From Candidatus Undinarchaeales archaeon (lineage in GTDB: Archaea > SpSt-1190 > JASMDC01), in the NCBI GenBank assembly GCA_030753015.1, contig JASMDC010000002.1, positions 62,001 through 126,000 of the forward strand: a stretch of DNA of 64,000 nucleotides, in the 5' to 3' direction. A model generated the notes under the pieces. The model was not told the DNA's origin, did not search any database, and saw nothing but the letters and a program-made list of their open reading frames with translations. This document shows positions 23,961 to 33,973 of this stretch, one piece after another. How positions within the stretch are numbered: position 1 is the stretch's first letter; the number at the start of each line of letters is the position of its first letter. The position numbers and the translations under genes are program-made.

Positions 23961-24212
23961 CTACCTCGCTGACAACTTTGATGCCTGCATGGTTGTTTCC
24001 ATAAGCATCAGTATGTCGCCCGTCCTGATGGGCCCTCTGATGTTGCGTACGATGATCTTACCTTGGTCGCGCCCGACGAGAACCTCGCATCGGACCTGGA
24101 TGACCTCACCACGAACGCCGGTGCGTCCCATGATCTCGACCACCCGAGCGGGTGTTCCCAGGTCGGATGCAGCCGATTTCGCCTCTTCCTTCTTTTCAGC
24201 ACCTCGTGCCAC
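23961..24212 (-). CDS. rps28e: Ribosomal protein S28e
   Basis: 83 residues. The core [20 protein letters not shown] and [20 protein letters not shown] is S28e, a small-subunit OB-fold protein. The N-terminus carries about 15 extra charged residues ([16 protein letters not shown]) compared with typical archaeal S28e. This fits the trend in this genome for charged extensions on ribosomal proteins. It follows L7Ae by 9 nt. Confidence 0.94.
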   Translation of the reverse strand: MARGAEKKEEAKSAASDLGTPARVVEIMGRTGVRGEVIQVRCEVLVGRDQGKIIVRNIRGPIRTGDILMLMETTMQASKLSAR

Positions 24213-24221
24213 GGCGCTCCC

Positions 24222-24596
24222 CTACTTATTCTTCAGGAGCTCGGCGACCTTGGCCTGGATCTCCTCGATAATGGGCTTGGCATTGCCAGGCTTTGTGATG
24301 GCGATGGCCGCCGAGGGTACGTCGATGCCGGCCGCGGCGCCCAGTTCCACTTTGCTCTGGACATATACATAGGGTACCTCCTTCTCCTCACAGAGGGGGG
24401 GGAGGTGGGCCACGACCTCGGGGGGCGTGACGTCTTCGGCGATGACCACGAGGCTCGCCTGCTTGCGTTCGATGACCTTCGTGGCCTCATTGCTGCCCTT
24501 CTTGAGCTTACCGGAGGTCTTGGCGACCTCAATGGCCTCAAGGGCCTTGTCGGCGAGCTCTTTGGGCGTATCATACTTCACATGAATCGCTGCCAT
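24222..24596 (-). CDS. rpl7ae: Ribosomal protein L7Ae
   Basis: 124 residues from the ATG at 24596 ([20 protein letters not shown]), which has AAGG upstream. The kink-turn-binding fold is clear: [40 protein letters not shown] and [16 protein letters not shown]. In archaea it acts in the ribosome, in box C/D and H/ACA RNPs and in RNase P. It is the first gene of the operon down to S27ae. Confidence 0.95.
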   Translation of the reverse strand: MAAIHVKYDTPKELADKALEAIEVAKTSGKLKKGSNEATKVIERKQASLVVIAEDVTPPEVVAHLPPLCEEKEVPYVYVQSKVELGAAAGIDVPSAAIAITKPGNAKPIIEEIQAKVAELLKNK

Positions 24597-24665
24597 TTCA
24601 TTCAACCTTCCTCGGAATAAATTCCGTCATCGTTCATTGGTTTGGTTGGTGGTGTGGAACGGTTC

Positions 24666-24675
24666 AATTTATAAG
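24666..24675 (-). promoter_or_regulatory. TATA box of the L7Ae-to-S27ae operon
   Basis: CTTATAAATT on the minus strand, predicting transcription from about 24644 and a leader of about 48 nt before the L7Ae ATG. The longer leader could carry autoregulation by L7Ae binding, but I did not find a clear kink-turn in it. Confidence 0.55.
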
Positions 24676-24769
24676 ATTTCCTCAAGGACCGCGTTGCCTT
24701 TTTCCCCCTTGCCGGTCGTCACGAATCCATTTAGTTCACGGACGATATAATCCCGATCGGTGTGAATTT

Positions 24770-25075
24770 ATGGCTGACAAGGAAAATGCCAACACAGAAA
24801 GCGACATTAAGACCGATGAGGTCTTCGAGCAGGAAGAGGCCGTGAAGGTGCGGCCGCTGACCACGTACTACGTGCCCATCAAGGAGAACCTGGGGTTCCG
24901 GTTCGTGGTTTGGCCTACTAACCTCTCCATCGAGAAGGTCTCCAAGAACCTGGAGACCACCCGATGGGACAGGCTTCAGTCACTGAGCCTCACCCGCCGT
25001 TCCGTGGAGTTCCTCGCCACTCGTGCGGGCTCCATGCTCGAACAGTGGGACGTGTGCGCAAAGGCTGCTCGGTAG
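24770..25075 (+). CDS. Small soluble protein of unknown function
   Basis: 101 residues, beginning with an acidic stretch (MADKENANTESDIKTDEVFE) and followed by a more ordered part (LTTYYVPIKENLGFRFVVWP ... LSLTRRSVEFLATRAGSMLE). No family was recognised. GATATAAT at 24744-24751 lies about 22 bp before the ATG, so the message is short-leadered or leaderless. A strong hairpin plus T-tract follows the stop, so it is a single-gene transcript. Confidence 0.72.
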   Translation: MADKENANTESDIKTDEVFEQEEAVKVRPLTTYYVPIKENLGFRFVVWPTNLSIEKVSKNLETTRWDRLQSLSLTRRSVEFLATRAGSMLEQWDVCAKAAR

Positions 25076-25107
25076 AATTTTTCGTACACGGATCATCCCT
25101 GGGTGCC

Positions 25108-25143
25108 GGGTAGGGGCTCATCACCTCTACCCCTTTTTTTCCC
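25108..25143 (+). terminator. Hairpin with T-tract after the 24770 gene
   Basis: GGGTAGGGG (25108-25116) pairs with CCTCTACCC (25124-25132) around a 7-nt loop with one G-T wobble, followed by a run of T to about 25140. It is the clearest stem-loop terminator in the window. The remaining 136 bp up to 25280 hold no gene. Confidence 0.75.
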
Positions 25144-25279
25144 TTATCCCCCGCCAGCGGGCACCCCTGGTATGAGCGGGAGGGGATCGATGAAGACGTG
25201 CGCGGATGGGGATTACCGACGTCCCTAAGGAACACGGTCCGTCCGAGATCCCCACGGTCGCTCGCTCAATGCACACATC

Positions 25280-28200
25280 CTACTGGTAGCCGCCGCTGCC
25301 CCACTTCTGTTGGCTCTGTTGTTGACCACCACTGTAGGATGTCATGGCCTTCTGCAGGTTGGCCTTCATGGTGGCCTTGCGGGCCGCTTCCTTTTGCATC
25401 ATGAACGCCACACCGCCACCGGCAAGGAGCAGGATCCCGCCCAATGCAGCGATGGCATAGAGCATGGCGGACGAACCTCCCTCGGTCGTCGTCCCTGAGA
25501 CCTCCGGATCGGGAGTTGCCTCTGGCGTAGCATAGGGATCCTCGCCGAAGTCGTCGTCACCGGCACCCTCCGTTGGCTCCGGGGTCGCGGCGGGTGTCGG
25601 GGCCGGCGTCGCAGTGGGCTTGGGCGTGGAGGTCGGCTGACCTGTGCCCGTGTCGATGTCGTCAAGGGTCCGCGTGACCACACGGGTCACCTTGTTGAAG
25701 CTCAGCTGCTTGCCCCCGTCGAGACCCAGGGTGAGCTTCTTGTTCTTGTCGTCCATCTCGGCGACCTTACAGCGGAAGTCCACGGCGAGCTCGATCTCCT
25801 TGCCATCCTCGACGGTGTACTCCTTGTCCTTGATGGAGAGGCAGTTCTTCAGTTCGCCGTCGAGAGTGAGCTTGAAAGTGGCGGGGGCCGTGCCGTTGTT
25901 CTTGATCTTGATGACCGAGCCCTTCTCGAGCTTGGGCGGGATGTCGACCACGATGTTGGGTCGGAGAATGTCGATGTTGATAGGCATGGATTCGGTGATC
26001 TCGCCCGGCTTTGTCTGAGAGGTGACAGTTGCCAATAGGGTGTACGTGCCCGCAGCGTTCTCGGGGAGGCTCATGGTGAAGGGGATAACGAGCGGCTGAT
26101 AGGCTGCTGCCTTCAAGGACCGGGTGATGGGGGAGCCGAGAACGGTATCACCGGTCCCGTTGATCACGATGTCGTAGGTGTCCTCCACGTTCCCGGTGTT
26201 GGAGACGTTGACGAAGAACTCGACGGTCTCGCCAGGAACACCCGAAAGACTGGAGGTCGCTGACATCTTCATCCCGAAATGGTCCTCCTTGGTGATGATG
26301 AGCTCCAGTTCCGTGCTCAGTGCCGCGTCCGCGATGCCCAAGGGGTGGGCCGTCACGATGAACTTGCACTCATCGCTCTTGTCGGTGGCCGCAGTGATGT
26401 TGAGAGCGATGCTGTACGCCTCCATGGGTTCGGTCTCCTTCTCGATGGCACCGATGAACTTCGAGCAGGCGTCATTGGATGATAGTTTGAAACGGATGGG
26501 GAATCCCTGCCTGTTGGTGAGGCTCATGATAGCCGATGCCTTGTCCCCTGGTCGGAGGTAGAGCTTGGGATGGGAGTTGGTGATGTTGAACGAAGGAGTG
26601 AACTTGAAGGGGCTCATAGTGATAGTTCTTTCTGAGCATCCCGAGGCAGGATCCTCGGAGCATACCATGAGTGTCGCGTTCACCGTGTTCGTGGCAGCGA
26701 GCTCGCACTTACCCATGAGATGGGATATGAAGGTGAACTTGTAGTCGGTGATGGTGGAGGTGAGCTCCTTGGCGTTGCCAAGGGTCGGTGTGGCGAGCAT
26801 GGTAGTAAGGCTCGTGCGAAGGGCGTCATACGCCGTCTGGTTGATATTGATCAGCAGTCCCTTGGTCGTGCCGAACGCAACGGTATAGCTCCCGGCGAGT
26901 TCCGACACCTCGCCCGTGACCATCGTCGCCAGCTGGCTGAAGAAGAGGCTCTTGTCAAGGTGGGCAATGAGCTTCTTCTCGCCGTCTGTAAGAGCGCATC
27001 CGTATATTGTGGCCGTGTGGTTTGTTGTCCGTTCGGAGTACTTGGAGAGCTGAACCTGGTTCATCGAGAAGGCTGGCGTTATGGTGTCGAGGATGACCGA
27101 GTAGTAGACGAGCTCGGCCAGGTTGCCCTCGTTCCGGAACGATAGGGCACAGCTGGTCTCGGCCAGTTCGCCGGCCGGGGGCCCGGCCACTGAGCACGAA
27201 TACGTCCCAATGTCGAACTTCTTGAACCGGGCCGCACCTACTTCCACGCTCTTCGTCCCGACAAGAAGACCGTCACGTGTGTTGTAGACCTCGATCTTGA
27301 CAGTCCCCGTCTCCTCGCCGTCCGACCAGAAGAGGACCTGGGTCTCGGCCTCATCGCCCTTCACCACGGTGATGTTCTGACATGGAAGAGTTATCTCCTC
27401 CTTTCGGACCAGGGCATGCCATCCTGTCGATGCCTTTGCACAGAGGCGGATATCGCCGTCGACCATGTTATTGCGCATGGTGAAGGCCACGGTGTTGTTC
27501 TGGACAGGGACCACTTCTATCGTGTCCGGAGCATAGATGTCGACAGGGGTGATGACAAGGTAGACCGTCGTGATGTTGTACTCGACTCCGTACTCGGCAG
27601 ATGAGAAGTTCCACGAGACCACGCCCTCGCCAGAGATCCCGTGAGCGAGGAAGTCAAGATCCCACTCCGTGGGCACCTGGCGCACCATATCCTGAACCTG
27701 ACCGTTGATCTCACGTGTGATGAGCACCTCATTCTCAACGTACCATTTCGGGAGGGCGGAGATGGGCTGAGGATCCTCCCCGTACTTCACGTGGGTGTAG
27801 TTCGATGTGTAGCGATAGACTAGTCGTCCGTCGATGACCTCTCGGCTAGCGGCGGTGAGCCTTCCTGAGAGCTTCGAGAGCTGGGACACGTCGATGCGAG
27901 GTTTTCCCTCTTGATAGGATAAGTGGGTTGTGTTCCGGACGAGGGCGTACATGACGGTGTCCTTGAACAGCATGCACTTGGTCTTGACCGTCTGGATCGC
28001 GTTCTCGTCACGGTGGAAGCTGAAGCGCCATGACTGGGGCGGGAACTCCATATGGGCGTAATACTCACCACTTGCCATGTAGTTGTCCACAACGATGATG
28101 TCCTCGTTGTTGTATCCCACCCAAAGAACCGCTGTCGAGGCATCGTTCTCGCTCGCACAGTCGATGTCCCGGTGGTAGACCGTGATGTTGCCGATATCCT

Positions 28201-28894
28201 TTTTGGTATCCATTCCATCAGCGCAGTCGAAGGTGAAATTGACCACCTCGGTATTGTTGCCTTCGATCCGTAGTTTCCCCTCGGACTCGTCGAACTCGAG
28301 GAATGTGAAGGAGTACTTGATGAGGAGGGGATAGAACCCATCAGCGAGCATGTTTGTGACGTAATAGGCGACGTTCTGTTCGTCCCCCAGGCCGAGCTCG
28401 ACACGGCGTCCGACTGATACTGGGAGGTCCCGGGCCTCCTTTCCCACGGCGCACTCGATGAACCCACCCTCCACAAGGTCGAGCCGAGTGAGGTCATCGA
28501 TGGTGAAGTCGACCTGGATGGGGTCCGTAATCATCAGTTCAGGTGGCTCTGATGTGTAGTTGTGGTAGGTAAAGGTGAAGTTCACTTGGCCATCGAGAGC
28601 ACCGGGGCAGTACACGGTGGCCGTTGTCGAGCCACCGCTCTGGAGGATGCTGTCCTTGAAGAGAATGCGGTGCTGGTCGCCAGGTGTGCATCCACCTGAG
28701 CTGATGATATCGTCCTGGAAGAATGGATAGAGGGATATGGGGGATGTGTCGGTGGTTATATTGAAGAAGAGGAAGTACTTGCCATGCGCATCCACCACTT
28801 CGACATCATCGATCGATAGCTCGGCCGCCGTCAAGGGCACCAGGACCGAGGCCAAGGCGATGATAGTGATAAGCGCTCTATAGGCAGGACTCAT
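25280..28894 (-). CDS. Giant secreted membrane-anchored protein, third of the cluster (no VWA domain)
   Basis: 1204 residues. Signal peptide at the N-terminus (ALITIIALASVLVPLTAA). The N-terminal half is beta-rich, with many NxT/NxS sites and scattered cysteines, and has no recognised domain. The C-terminal half matches the two larger neighbours: an Ig/CARDB-like domain (VFFVNVSNTGNVEDTY-type), then a membrane-proximal module beginning NIVVDIPPKLEKGSVIKIKN with two cysteines. After that come a Pro/Thr linker, one helix at about 1144-1166 and a cytoplasmic tail of about 38 residues ending QQQSQQKWGSGGYQ. It sits outside the cell, anchored in the membrane. It is the last gene of a three-gene operon (43 nt after the previous gene). 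Confidence 0.8.
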   Translation of the reverse strand: MSPAYRALITIIALASVLVPLTAAELSIDDVEVVDAHGKYFLFFNITTDTSPISLYPFFQDDIISSGGCTPGDQHRILFKDSILQSGGSTTATVYCPGALDGQVNFTFTYHNYTSEPPELMITDPIQVDFTIDDLTRLDLVEGGFIECAVGKEARDLPVSVGRRVELGLGDEQNVAYYVTNMLADGFYPLLIKYSFTFLEFDESEGKLRIEGNNTEVVNFTFDCADGMDTKKDIGNITVYHRDIDCASENDASTAVLWVGYNNEDIIVVDNYMASGEYYAHMEFPPQSWRFSFHRDENAIQTVKTKCMLFKDTVMYALVRNTTHLSYQEGKPRIDVSQLSKLSGRLTAASREVIDGRLVYRYTSNYTHVKYGEDPQPISALPKWYVENEVLITREINGQVQDMVRQVPTEWDLDFLAHGISGEGVVSWNFSSAEYGVEYNITTVYLVITPVDIYAPDTIEVVPVQNNTVAFTMRNNMVDGDIRLCAKASTGWHALVRKEEITLPCQNITVVKGDEAETQVLFWSDGEETGTVKIEVYNTRDGLLVGTKSVEVGAARFKKFDIGTYSCSVAGPPAGELAETSCALSFRNEGNLAELVYYSVILDTITPAFSMNQVQLSKYSERTTNHTATIYGCALTDGEKKLIAHLDKSLFFSQLATMVTGEVSELAGSYTVAFGTTKGLLININQTAYDALRTSLTTMLATPTLGNAKELTSTITDYKFTFISHLMGKCELAATNTVNATLMVCSEDPASGCSERTITMSPFKFTPSFNITNSHPKLYLRPGDKASAIMSLTNRQGFPIRFKLSSNDACSKFIGAIEKETEPMEAYSIALNITAATDKSDECKFIVTAHPLGIADAALSTELELIITKEDHFGMKMSATSSLSGVPGETVEFFVNVSNTGNVEDTYDIVINGTGDTVLGSPITRSLKAAAYQPLVIPFTMSLPENAAGTYTLLATVTSQTKPGEITESMPINIDILRPNIVVDIPPKLEKGSVIKIKNNGTAPATFKLTLDGELKNCLSIKDKEYTVEDGKEIELAVDFRCKVAEMDDKNKKLTLGLDGGKQLSFNKVTRVVTRTLDDIDTGTGQPTSTPKPTATPAPTPAATPEPTEGAGDDDFGEDPYATPEATPDPEVSGTTTEGGSSAMLYAIAALGGILLLAGGGVAFMMQKEAARKATMKANLQKAMTSYSGGQQQSQQKWGSGGYQ

Positions 28895-28937
28895 AAGAGG
28901 ACTATAACGTCTGTGTGCTATTTATGTCTTAGTATGG

Positions 28938-31900
28938 TCACCGGCGCGGCGGATATTGTGTACGATTCCCGTACATAGATCCCTGCTGGGGCCAACCTTG
29001 CTGCGCCCCGCGATATCCGCCCGTACCCTTCATTCCGGGACGTCCCGCAACACCGGTCATCGATGTCATTCCCTTGGCGGGGGCCTTGGCGCCGCCACCG
29101 ATGAGGCCCTTCTTCTGTGCAATGAAGGCTCCCGCACCGATCAACACGATGATGACGATGACTGCACCCGCGCCCATGCCACCGCTCTCGGGCTCGGGCG
29201 TCGGTTCGGGTGTCGCTTCGGGCGTGGCTTCCATGGTGGGCTCGACGGTGGTCGTTGACGGTTCGAGCGCGATCGGATGGACCTTATCATAGTTCGCCCC
29301 TTCGACAAGAAGCTCGAGGCTCTCCAATTCGGTGCATTCACTGGTGATGCCTATATCCACGAACCCGCCGGCAGGGACCTCGACGCTCGCGTTGGAAAGC
29401 GTCACGCAGGCAGCACTCTCATCATTGAGAGTAAGCACGATGGTACCGTTGGCATCACCGAGGTTCTCGATCCTGATGGTACTATTCTCATCGAGCGTAT
29501 CGGGTACGGTGAGGGAGAACTCGGGTGCGCTCACGGTCACGGAGAACTTGGCCGTTCGTACAAGGTCGCTCTTGATCCCGTGGGTCACCGAAATAGTGGC
29601 AGTCTGGACACCCCGCTCCTTGGGGGCCGTGGCCTTCACTGTGATGTTGACCGAAGCGCCCGCATCGAGCAGTGGGCGGCTGACGCTCGGAGGTGAGAAT
29701 ACGTCCCTATCCCCGTCAAAGGACACGATGAATGTCGCCTTGCCGTTGCCCTTGTTAATAAGGGTGGCCACGAGTTCGGCCGTTTCCCCGGCCGTAAGAG
29801 CGACATCGCTCACATGGACTTCCAGTTCCATGTCGAGCACCTCCTCGATGTCGACCTCCACGGGGACCGGCACCTTGCGCTGCTGTTCGGTGTAGCCCGT
29901 GGGTAGGGCCTTGACGTGGACCATGTACCGGTCGGGCGTGGACCATGAGATAGGAACGGTGAACACATGCTCGCTGTCCTCCTCGATGAGCACTTCATTC
30001 TCCTCTGCCAGTGCTGTCTCGGAGTAACCCTCAGAGGCGATGAAGTCGAATAGGAGCGGGAAATGGAGGTTGTTGCGTATGATCATGTCGAATGACACTT
30101 CCTCGCCTGCGAGCACGTGGAGCGCTCCGGTCTTCTGCAGGGTGGAGGTGAGTGCGGAGTCCGGCTTGAGCTCATAATCTAGGTCGATGAGGATATCAGT
30201 CACTTCGAAGGTGCGGTTCACGCATGCATATCGCAGCTCATCGTCGAGTTGCATGGGTGTGTCACACGTATATGCTGTCACCTCGATGCTCGTCGCCCGG
30301 CTGAGGCGACACGTCTTCCGATGCGCTTCGAAGAATGCAGTGTAGAGCGATTCCACGGCATCGGCAAGAACAGCTCCCGTCGTTGCGTCGGGGGAAGCCC
30401 GGAACGCTTCGATGTCAGCCTTCAAACGCGCCGATTCAGTGGGCACCCCCATATCATCCGTCCGTGTGGCCAGCACGTCAGCCTCGGTGAAGAAGCTGGC
30501 CATTGGTCCCTCCGCGGTGAAGTTGCCACCATCGGCGAAGAGCTTGGCCAGGAAGAACAACTTCCCCACAGATGTGATGTAGCTCTTCAGATCGAGGTCG
30601 AGCGAGCACCCGATGATGCGTGCCTTCAGGTACTTGTTGGACGAGGCCTTGGCGTCAACGTCCACAGACGAGAAGGGAGGGGTCACAAAGAGGATGTCCC
30701 CTGCGAAGCCGTACCGGTAGGTGTTGCGTACGTTCCCGCCGTTGATGAACTCGAAGTTGCAGCTCATGTCCCATTCGTTCTTGATGCACTCCTTGAGCTG
30801 GATGTGGGAGCTTGTGAAGAACGAGGGGAGGAGAGACACCTTGGCGATACGGCTCAAACGTTCGTCCGATTCCGAGGTGACATTGAGAACGAGATCCCCA
30901 CCAGTTTCTGTCTCCAACCGGACGGTGGTGTTGAGGGTGACGGAGGCCCCTCCGTCGACAGTGACCGAGTGGCATGGTGCGCTCCCTTGCTTGTCCGGCT
31001 GGCCGGTCACCTCGACCCCGCTCACCCAGGCCTTAACACCGGTGGTAGTGCCGCACACGCGGTAGATGTCCTGCTCGAACTTGAGGTTGTGCAGACGGAG
31101 GGCGAACTCCCCTGTCTTGTTGGGGACAACGGTCATATTCTCCGGGGCCGAGATACGGAAGGGTTCGGTGATGCGGTAAGGCACCTTGATGAAGAAGAGG
31201 TCCTGGTGACCTGTCGTGAGGTTGACCCAGATGATCCCGGCGTCCTTGGCCCGGACATGGACCGTCACAAGACTCCCATGGACGAGGTCCTTTGTCCGGT
31301 TCACATAGAGACCCTCCTCGGAATGGCCATGCTTGTCGAGGATGATCTCTCGTGGACCCGAGAGGGCGGGTGAGGATACGTTGAGCGCAACGGAGGTCAC
31401 ATTTACAGGGACGGAGAAGATGAACGTGACGTCCTCGGGGTGATGGAGCGAGAGGTTGTTGTAATGGTGACCGACGACGTAGGTATCGCCTTGCCAACGC
31501 TCCTCTGGGCGCTGAATACCGACGCTGGCCCGGTCAAGGATTCCGTAGGTCACCATCTGTGCAGGCATCAGGCGCGAACCACCGATCTCGTCGCCTTCGC
31601 GGATGGCTATGTAGAACGCGTGGTCCTCGACGAACTCCCGCTCGTAGTTACGAATGACCGTGCCGGGCAGGAGACCGGTCTTGTTCACGACGACGTCCAT
31701 GATGCCGGTGGACCGGTCGAAGCCCTGGAAGAGCATGAATCCCCGCTCGGTCGTGTAATTGACGATGAGCTGAGGGCCCACACGCTTCACGATGTCCCCC
31801 CTGATGAAAGTCTGGTGGAGGAACAGGCTCCGTAGGCCGATGTCCAGGGAGGGGCGGCGGACATCCTTCAACTTACGGGAGGAGGCCTGGTCCACTTGCT

Positions 31901-33971
31901 GGCGCGGATCATCGCCGAACGGGATGAAGGAGGAGAGCTCGAGGCGGTCGTTGCCCCACCGCACGAAGCGGGCATCACTGGCGGTCTTCCCCGCATCGTC
32001 GATGGCCACCTTGAGGACGTTGAATCCGTCCTTGGCCGTGCCCGCCGGTACGTCCACAGTGAGCTTGTAACTACCCTTCACGACATCGTACACGACACCT
32101 TTATCGCCCATGTCCTTGCCATTGAACGTGATCGAATAGGAGTAGGCGTTCTCCATGAAGGGCACGGGGTCGCCCTTGGAGTCGATGAGCAGGAAGGTGA
32201 CGTTGATCCGCTCGGGATCCCTGTCCGCGATTGCCTGCGGTGACAGATCCTCGATGATGAGTTGGTAGCCGTTGGAGCTGCGAGCAGCCCCGAGGCAGTC
32301 GGCCACGACGGTCATGGAACCCCCGGGGGGGATCGTGTCGACTCCTGCTTCCCAGAGCAGGCCCGCCTTCACCGAATCGCATGACACCTCAGTGCGCTCA
32401 CGGTCCGGGACCACGGCCGCTATCGGGGATTTATTGGTGATGTTCACGAAGGCCAGGAGGCGGCCGCCGAGCACGTACGGGGCGTAGTCCACTTCCACGT
32501 TCACCGGGGCTTTGACCGTCACGTCCAGGTCAAGGGTCTCCGAGTCGCCCGTGTCGGACTTGATGGTGAGAGTGTAGTTGTACCAGCCTACAGGAGTGCC
32601 TTCGGGCACGGTCACCTCCATACGTCTGAGGGCGTTGCAGGGGACACCTTCGATCATCTCAGTACATTGTTCGCCCGTGTGGGCCTGGAGCATAACCGTG
32701 GTGCTCGGTTCAGGGCGTCCCGTGATGGTGTTGAGGATGCCTGTGTGGACCTCGTTGGGCCCGGCGAGGCTTAGGGTGATGATGTTGTAGTCGATGGAGT
32801 CAAGGGCCGCGTTGATCTTCTGTGAAAGGCTCCCCAGGCTGAATCCGTCGAAATACTTACCCTTCGTGTCCTTTGTGATGTTGATGAGGTCATAGCAGTA
32901 TCGGTACGCTTCCCGTTCGGTGTCGGGGGCCCAGGCCATACCGGAGCAGTCCTTGGGTTTGGGGACCGTCGTATCGCAAGTATCCCCTGTGTTGCCCTTC
33001 CACGATGGATCGCCACTGCAACAAGTTGACTCGCAGAGCCGCGCCGCGTCTTCTCCCGTGCAGGTGAGGCCGCATTCGTTGCCGGTGGACGTACATGGAG
33101 GGCATGTGGGAGGACAGGGGGACTTCACCTCGCCTTCCGACGGATTGGGTGTGAGCCCGAACACGACGACACCGGCCGCACTAGCCGCGTTGCCCAGCAG
33201 CTCCATCTCATTGTATCGTCCCGTGAACACGGCGGCATCGGTAGTGACGAAGATGATCTTCAGCGCGTCAGGACGCCAGGCACAGGCTCCGTTATCGCAT
33301 TCTCCCGGGAGCGCACCGAACTCGTAGTCACGGCCCCAGTCCTCCTCGATTGCGTACCTGATCGCGTCGTAGGAGTTCTCACGGCAGTCACCGCCCCCTC
33401 CCACGGTCTCGGCCCGGTCCTTGAGCACTTGGAGCCGGTCCTTGAAGTATTGGATATTGTTATCAGTGTCGGTCTCGAAGTCCTTGAACGTTGTGAGCAC
33501 ATCGATGGGATCGCTGGTAGGCCCTGGCAGCTTACGTACGAGATCATCCTGGAAGGGGATCATGGCCACCCTAAGCTTGTTGTTGACCTTGGAACCCATA
33601 TTATAGACAATACTGTCCCAGTCAGTGATGAACTGCCCGAGATCGTCGGCCATACTGGCCGTGAAGTCAGTAACGAAGACAACGTCGATTGACTTGGCCC
33701 GTGCTCCGCGATTGAAGGTGAGCACGCCGATCTCGCTCGTGTCCCCCCAGTACAGGTCGAGCGTGGTCTCGTTCCTGGCGACGAAGGGGGAAACGCAGGA
33801 GTTCCAGTCATCAAGACAAAGACCGAGGTCGCAGTGTATGTCAGTATAGCACATATATGTACGCTCACCGACCGCAGGGACCGTTACGAGGACGAGCACC
33901 AGGAAGAAAAGGCTCGGCAGCCCCCCCTTTCGTTCATCGATCCGGGATCCGTTTATGATTCCATCCCCCAT
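28938..33971 (-). CDS. Giant secreted VWA-domain membrane-anchored protein, second of the cluster
   Basis: 1677 residues. Signal peptide within residues 1-36 (LFFLVLVLVTVPAVG). A short Cys-rich stretch (residues 41-59) precedes a von Willebrand A domain with a MIDAS-type VVFVTDFTASM (Asp102, Thr104, Ser106). A Cys-rich insertion follows (CPPTCPPCTSTGNECGLTC, then CESTCCSGDPSW), then long beta-rich Ig-like regions, and a C-terminal two-cysteine module beginning FSLTVPDTLDENSTIRIENL. The Glu/Pro/Thr linker, one helix at about 1600-1618 and a 59-residue cytoplasmic tail (GGYRGAQQGWPQQGSMYG) end the protein. The VWA domain probably binds a partner through a metal ion. It starts 2 nt after the upstream paralogue. 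Confidence 0.82.
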   Translation of the reverse strand: MGDGIINGSRIDERKGGLPSLFFLVLVLVTVPAVGERTYMCYTDIHCDLGLCLDDWNSCVSPFVARNETTLDLYWGDTSEIGVLTFNRGARAKSIDVVFVTDFTASMADDLGQFITDWDSIVYNMGSKVNNKLRVAMIPFQDDLVRKLPGPTSDPIDVLTTFKDFETDTDNNIQYFKDRLQVLKDRAETVGGGGDCRENSYDAIRYAIEEDWGRDYEFGALPGECDNGACAWRPDALKIIFVTTDAAVFTGRYNEMELLGNAASAAGVVVFGLTPNPSEGEVKSPCPPTCPPCTSTGNECGLTCTGEDAARLCESTCCSGDPSWKGNTGDTCDTTVPKPKDCSGMAWAPDTEREAYRYCYDLINITKDTKGKYFDGFSLGSLSQKINAALDSIDYNIITLSLAGPNEVHTGILNTITGRPEPSTTVMLQAHTGEQCTEMIEGVPCNALRRMEVTVPEGTPVGWYNYTLTIKSDTGDSETLDLDVTVKAPVNVEVDYAPYVLGGRLLAFVNITNKSPIAAVVPDRERTEVSCDSVKAGLLWEAGVDTIPPGGSMTVVADCLGAARSSNGYQLIIEDLSPQAIADRDPERINVTFLLIDSKGDPVPFMENAYSYSITFNGKDMGDKGVVYDVVKGSYKLTVDVPAGTAKDGFNVLKVAIDDAGKTASDARFVRWGNDRLELSSFIPFGDDPRQQVDQASSRKLKDVRRPSLDIGLRSLFLHQTFIRGDIVKRVGPQLIVNYTTERGFMLFQGFDRSTGIMDVVVNKTGLLPGTVIRNYEREFVEDHAFYIAIREGDEIGGSRLMPAQMVTYGILDRASVGIQRPEERWQGDTYVVGHHYNNLSLHHPEDVTFIFSVPVNVTSVALNVSSPALSGPREIILDKHGHSEEGLYVNRTKDLVHGSLVTVHVRAKDAGIIWVNLTTGHQDLFFIKVPYRITEPFRISAPENMTVVPNKTGEFALRLHNLKFEQDIYRVCGTTTGVKAWVSGVEVTGQPDKQGSAPCHSVTVDGGASVTLNTTVRLETETGGDLVLNVTSESDERLSRIAKVSLLPSFFTSSHIQLKECIKNEWDMSCNFEFINGGNVRNTYRYGFAGDILFVTPPFSSVDVDAKASSNKYLKARIIGCSLDLDLKSYITSVGKLFFLAKLFADGGNFTAEGPMASFFTEADVLATRTDDMGVPTESARLKADIEAFRASPDATTGAVLADAVESLYTAFFEAHRKTCRLSRATSIEVTAYTCDTPMQLDDELRYACVNRTFEVTDILIDLDYELKPDSALTSTLQKTGALHVLAGEEVSFDMIIRNNLHFPLLFDFIASEGYSETALAEENEVLIEEDSEHVFTVPISWSTPDRYMVHVKALPTGYTEQQRKVPVPVEVDIEEVLDMELEVHVSDVALTAGETAELVATLINKGNGKATFIVSFDGDRDVFSPPSVSRPLLDAGASVNITVKATAPKERGVQTATISVTHGIKSDLVRTAKFSVTVSAPEFSLTVPDTLDENSTIRIENLGDANGTIVLTLNDESAACVTLSNASVEVPAGGFVDIGITSECTELESLELLVEGANYDKVHPIALEPSTTTVEPTMEATPEATPEPTPEPESGGMGAGAVIVIIVLIGAGAFIAQKKGLIGGGAKAPAKGMTSMTGVAGRPGMKGTGGYRGAQQGWPQQGSMYGNRTQYPPRR

Positions 33972-33973
33972 CC

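Noticed and set aside
30249..31373. 374-codon plus-strand open frame inside the second giant surface gene
   Set aside because: It runs antisense to a well-formed secreted protein and has no start signal or known domain.
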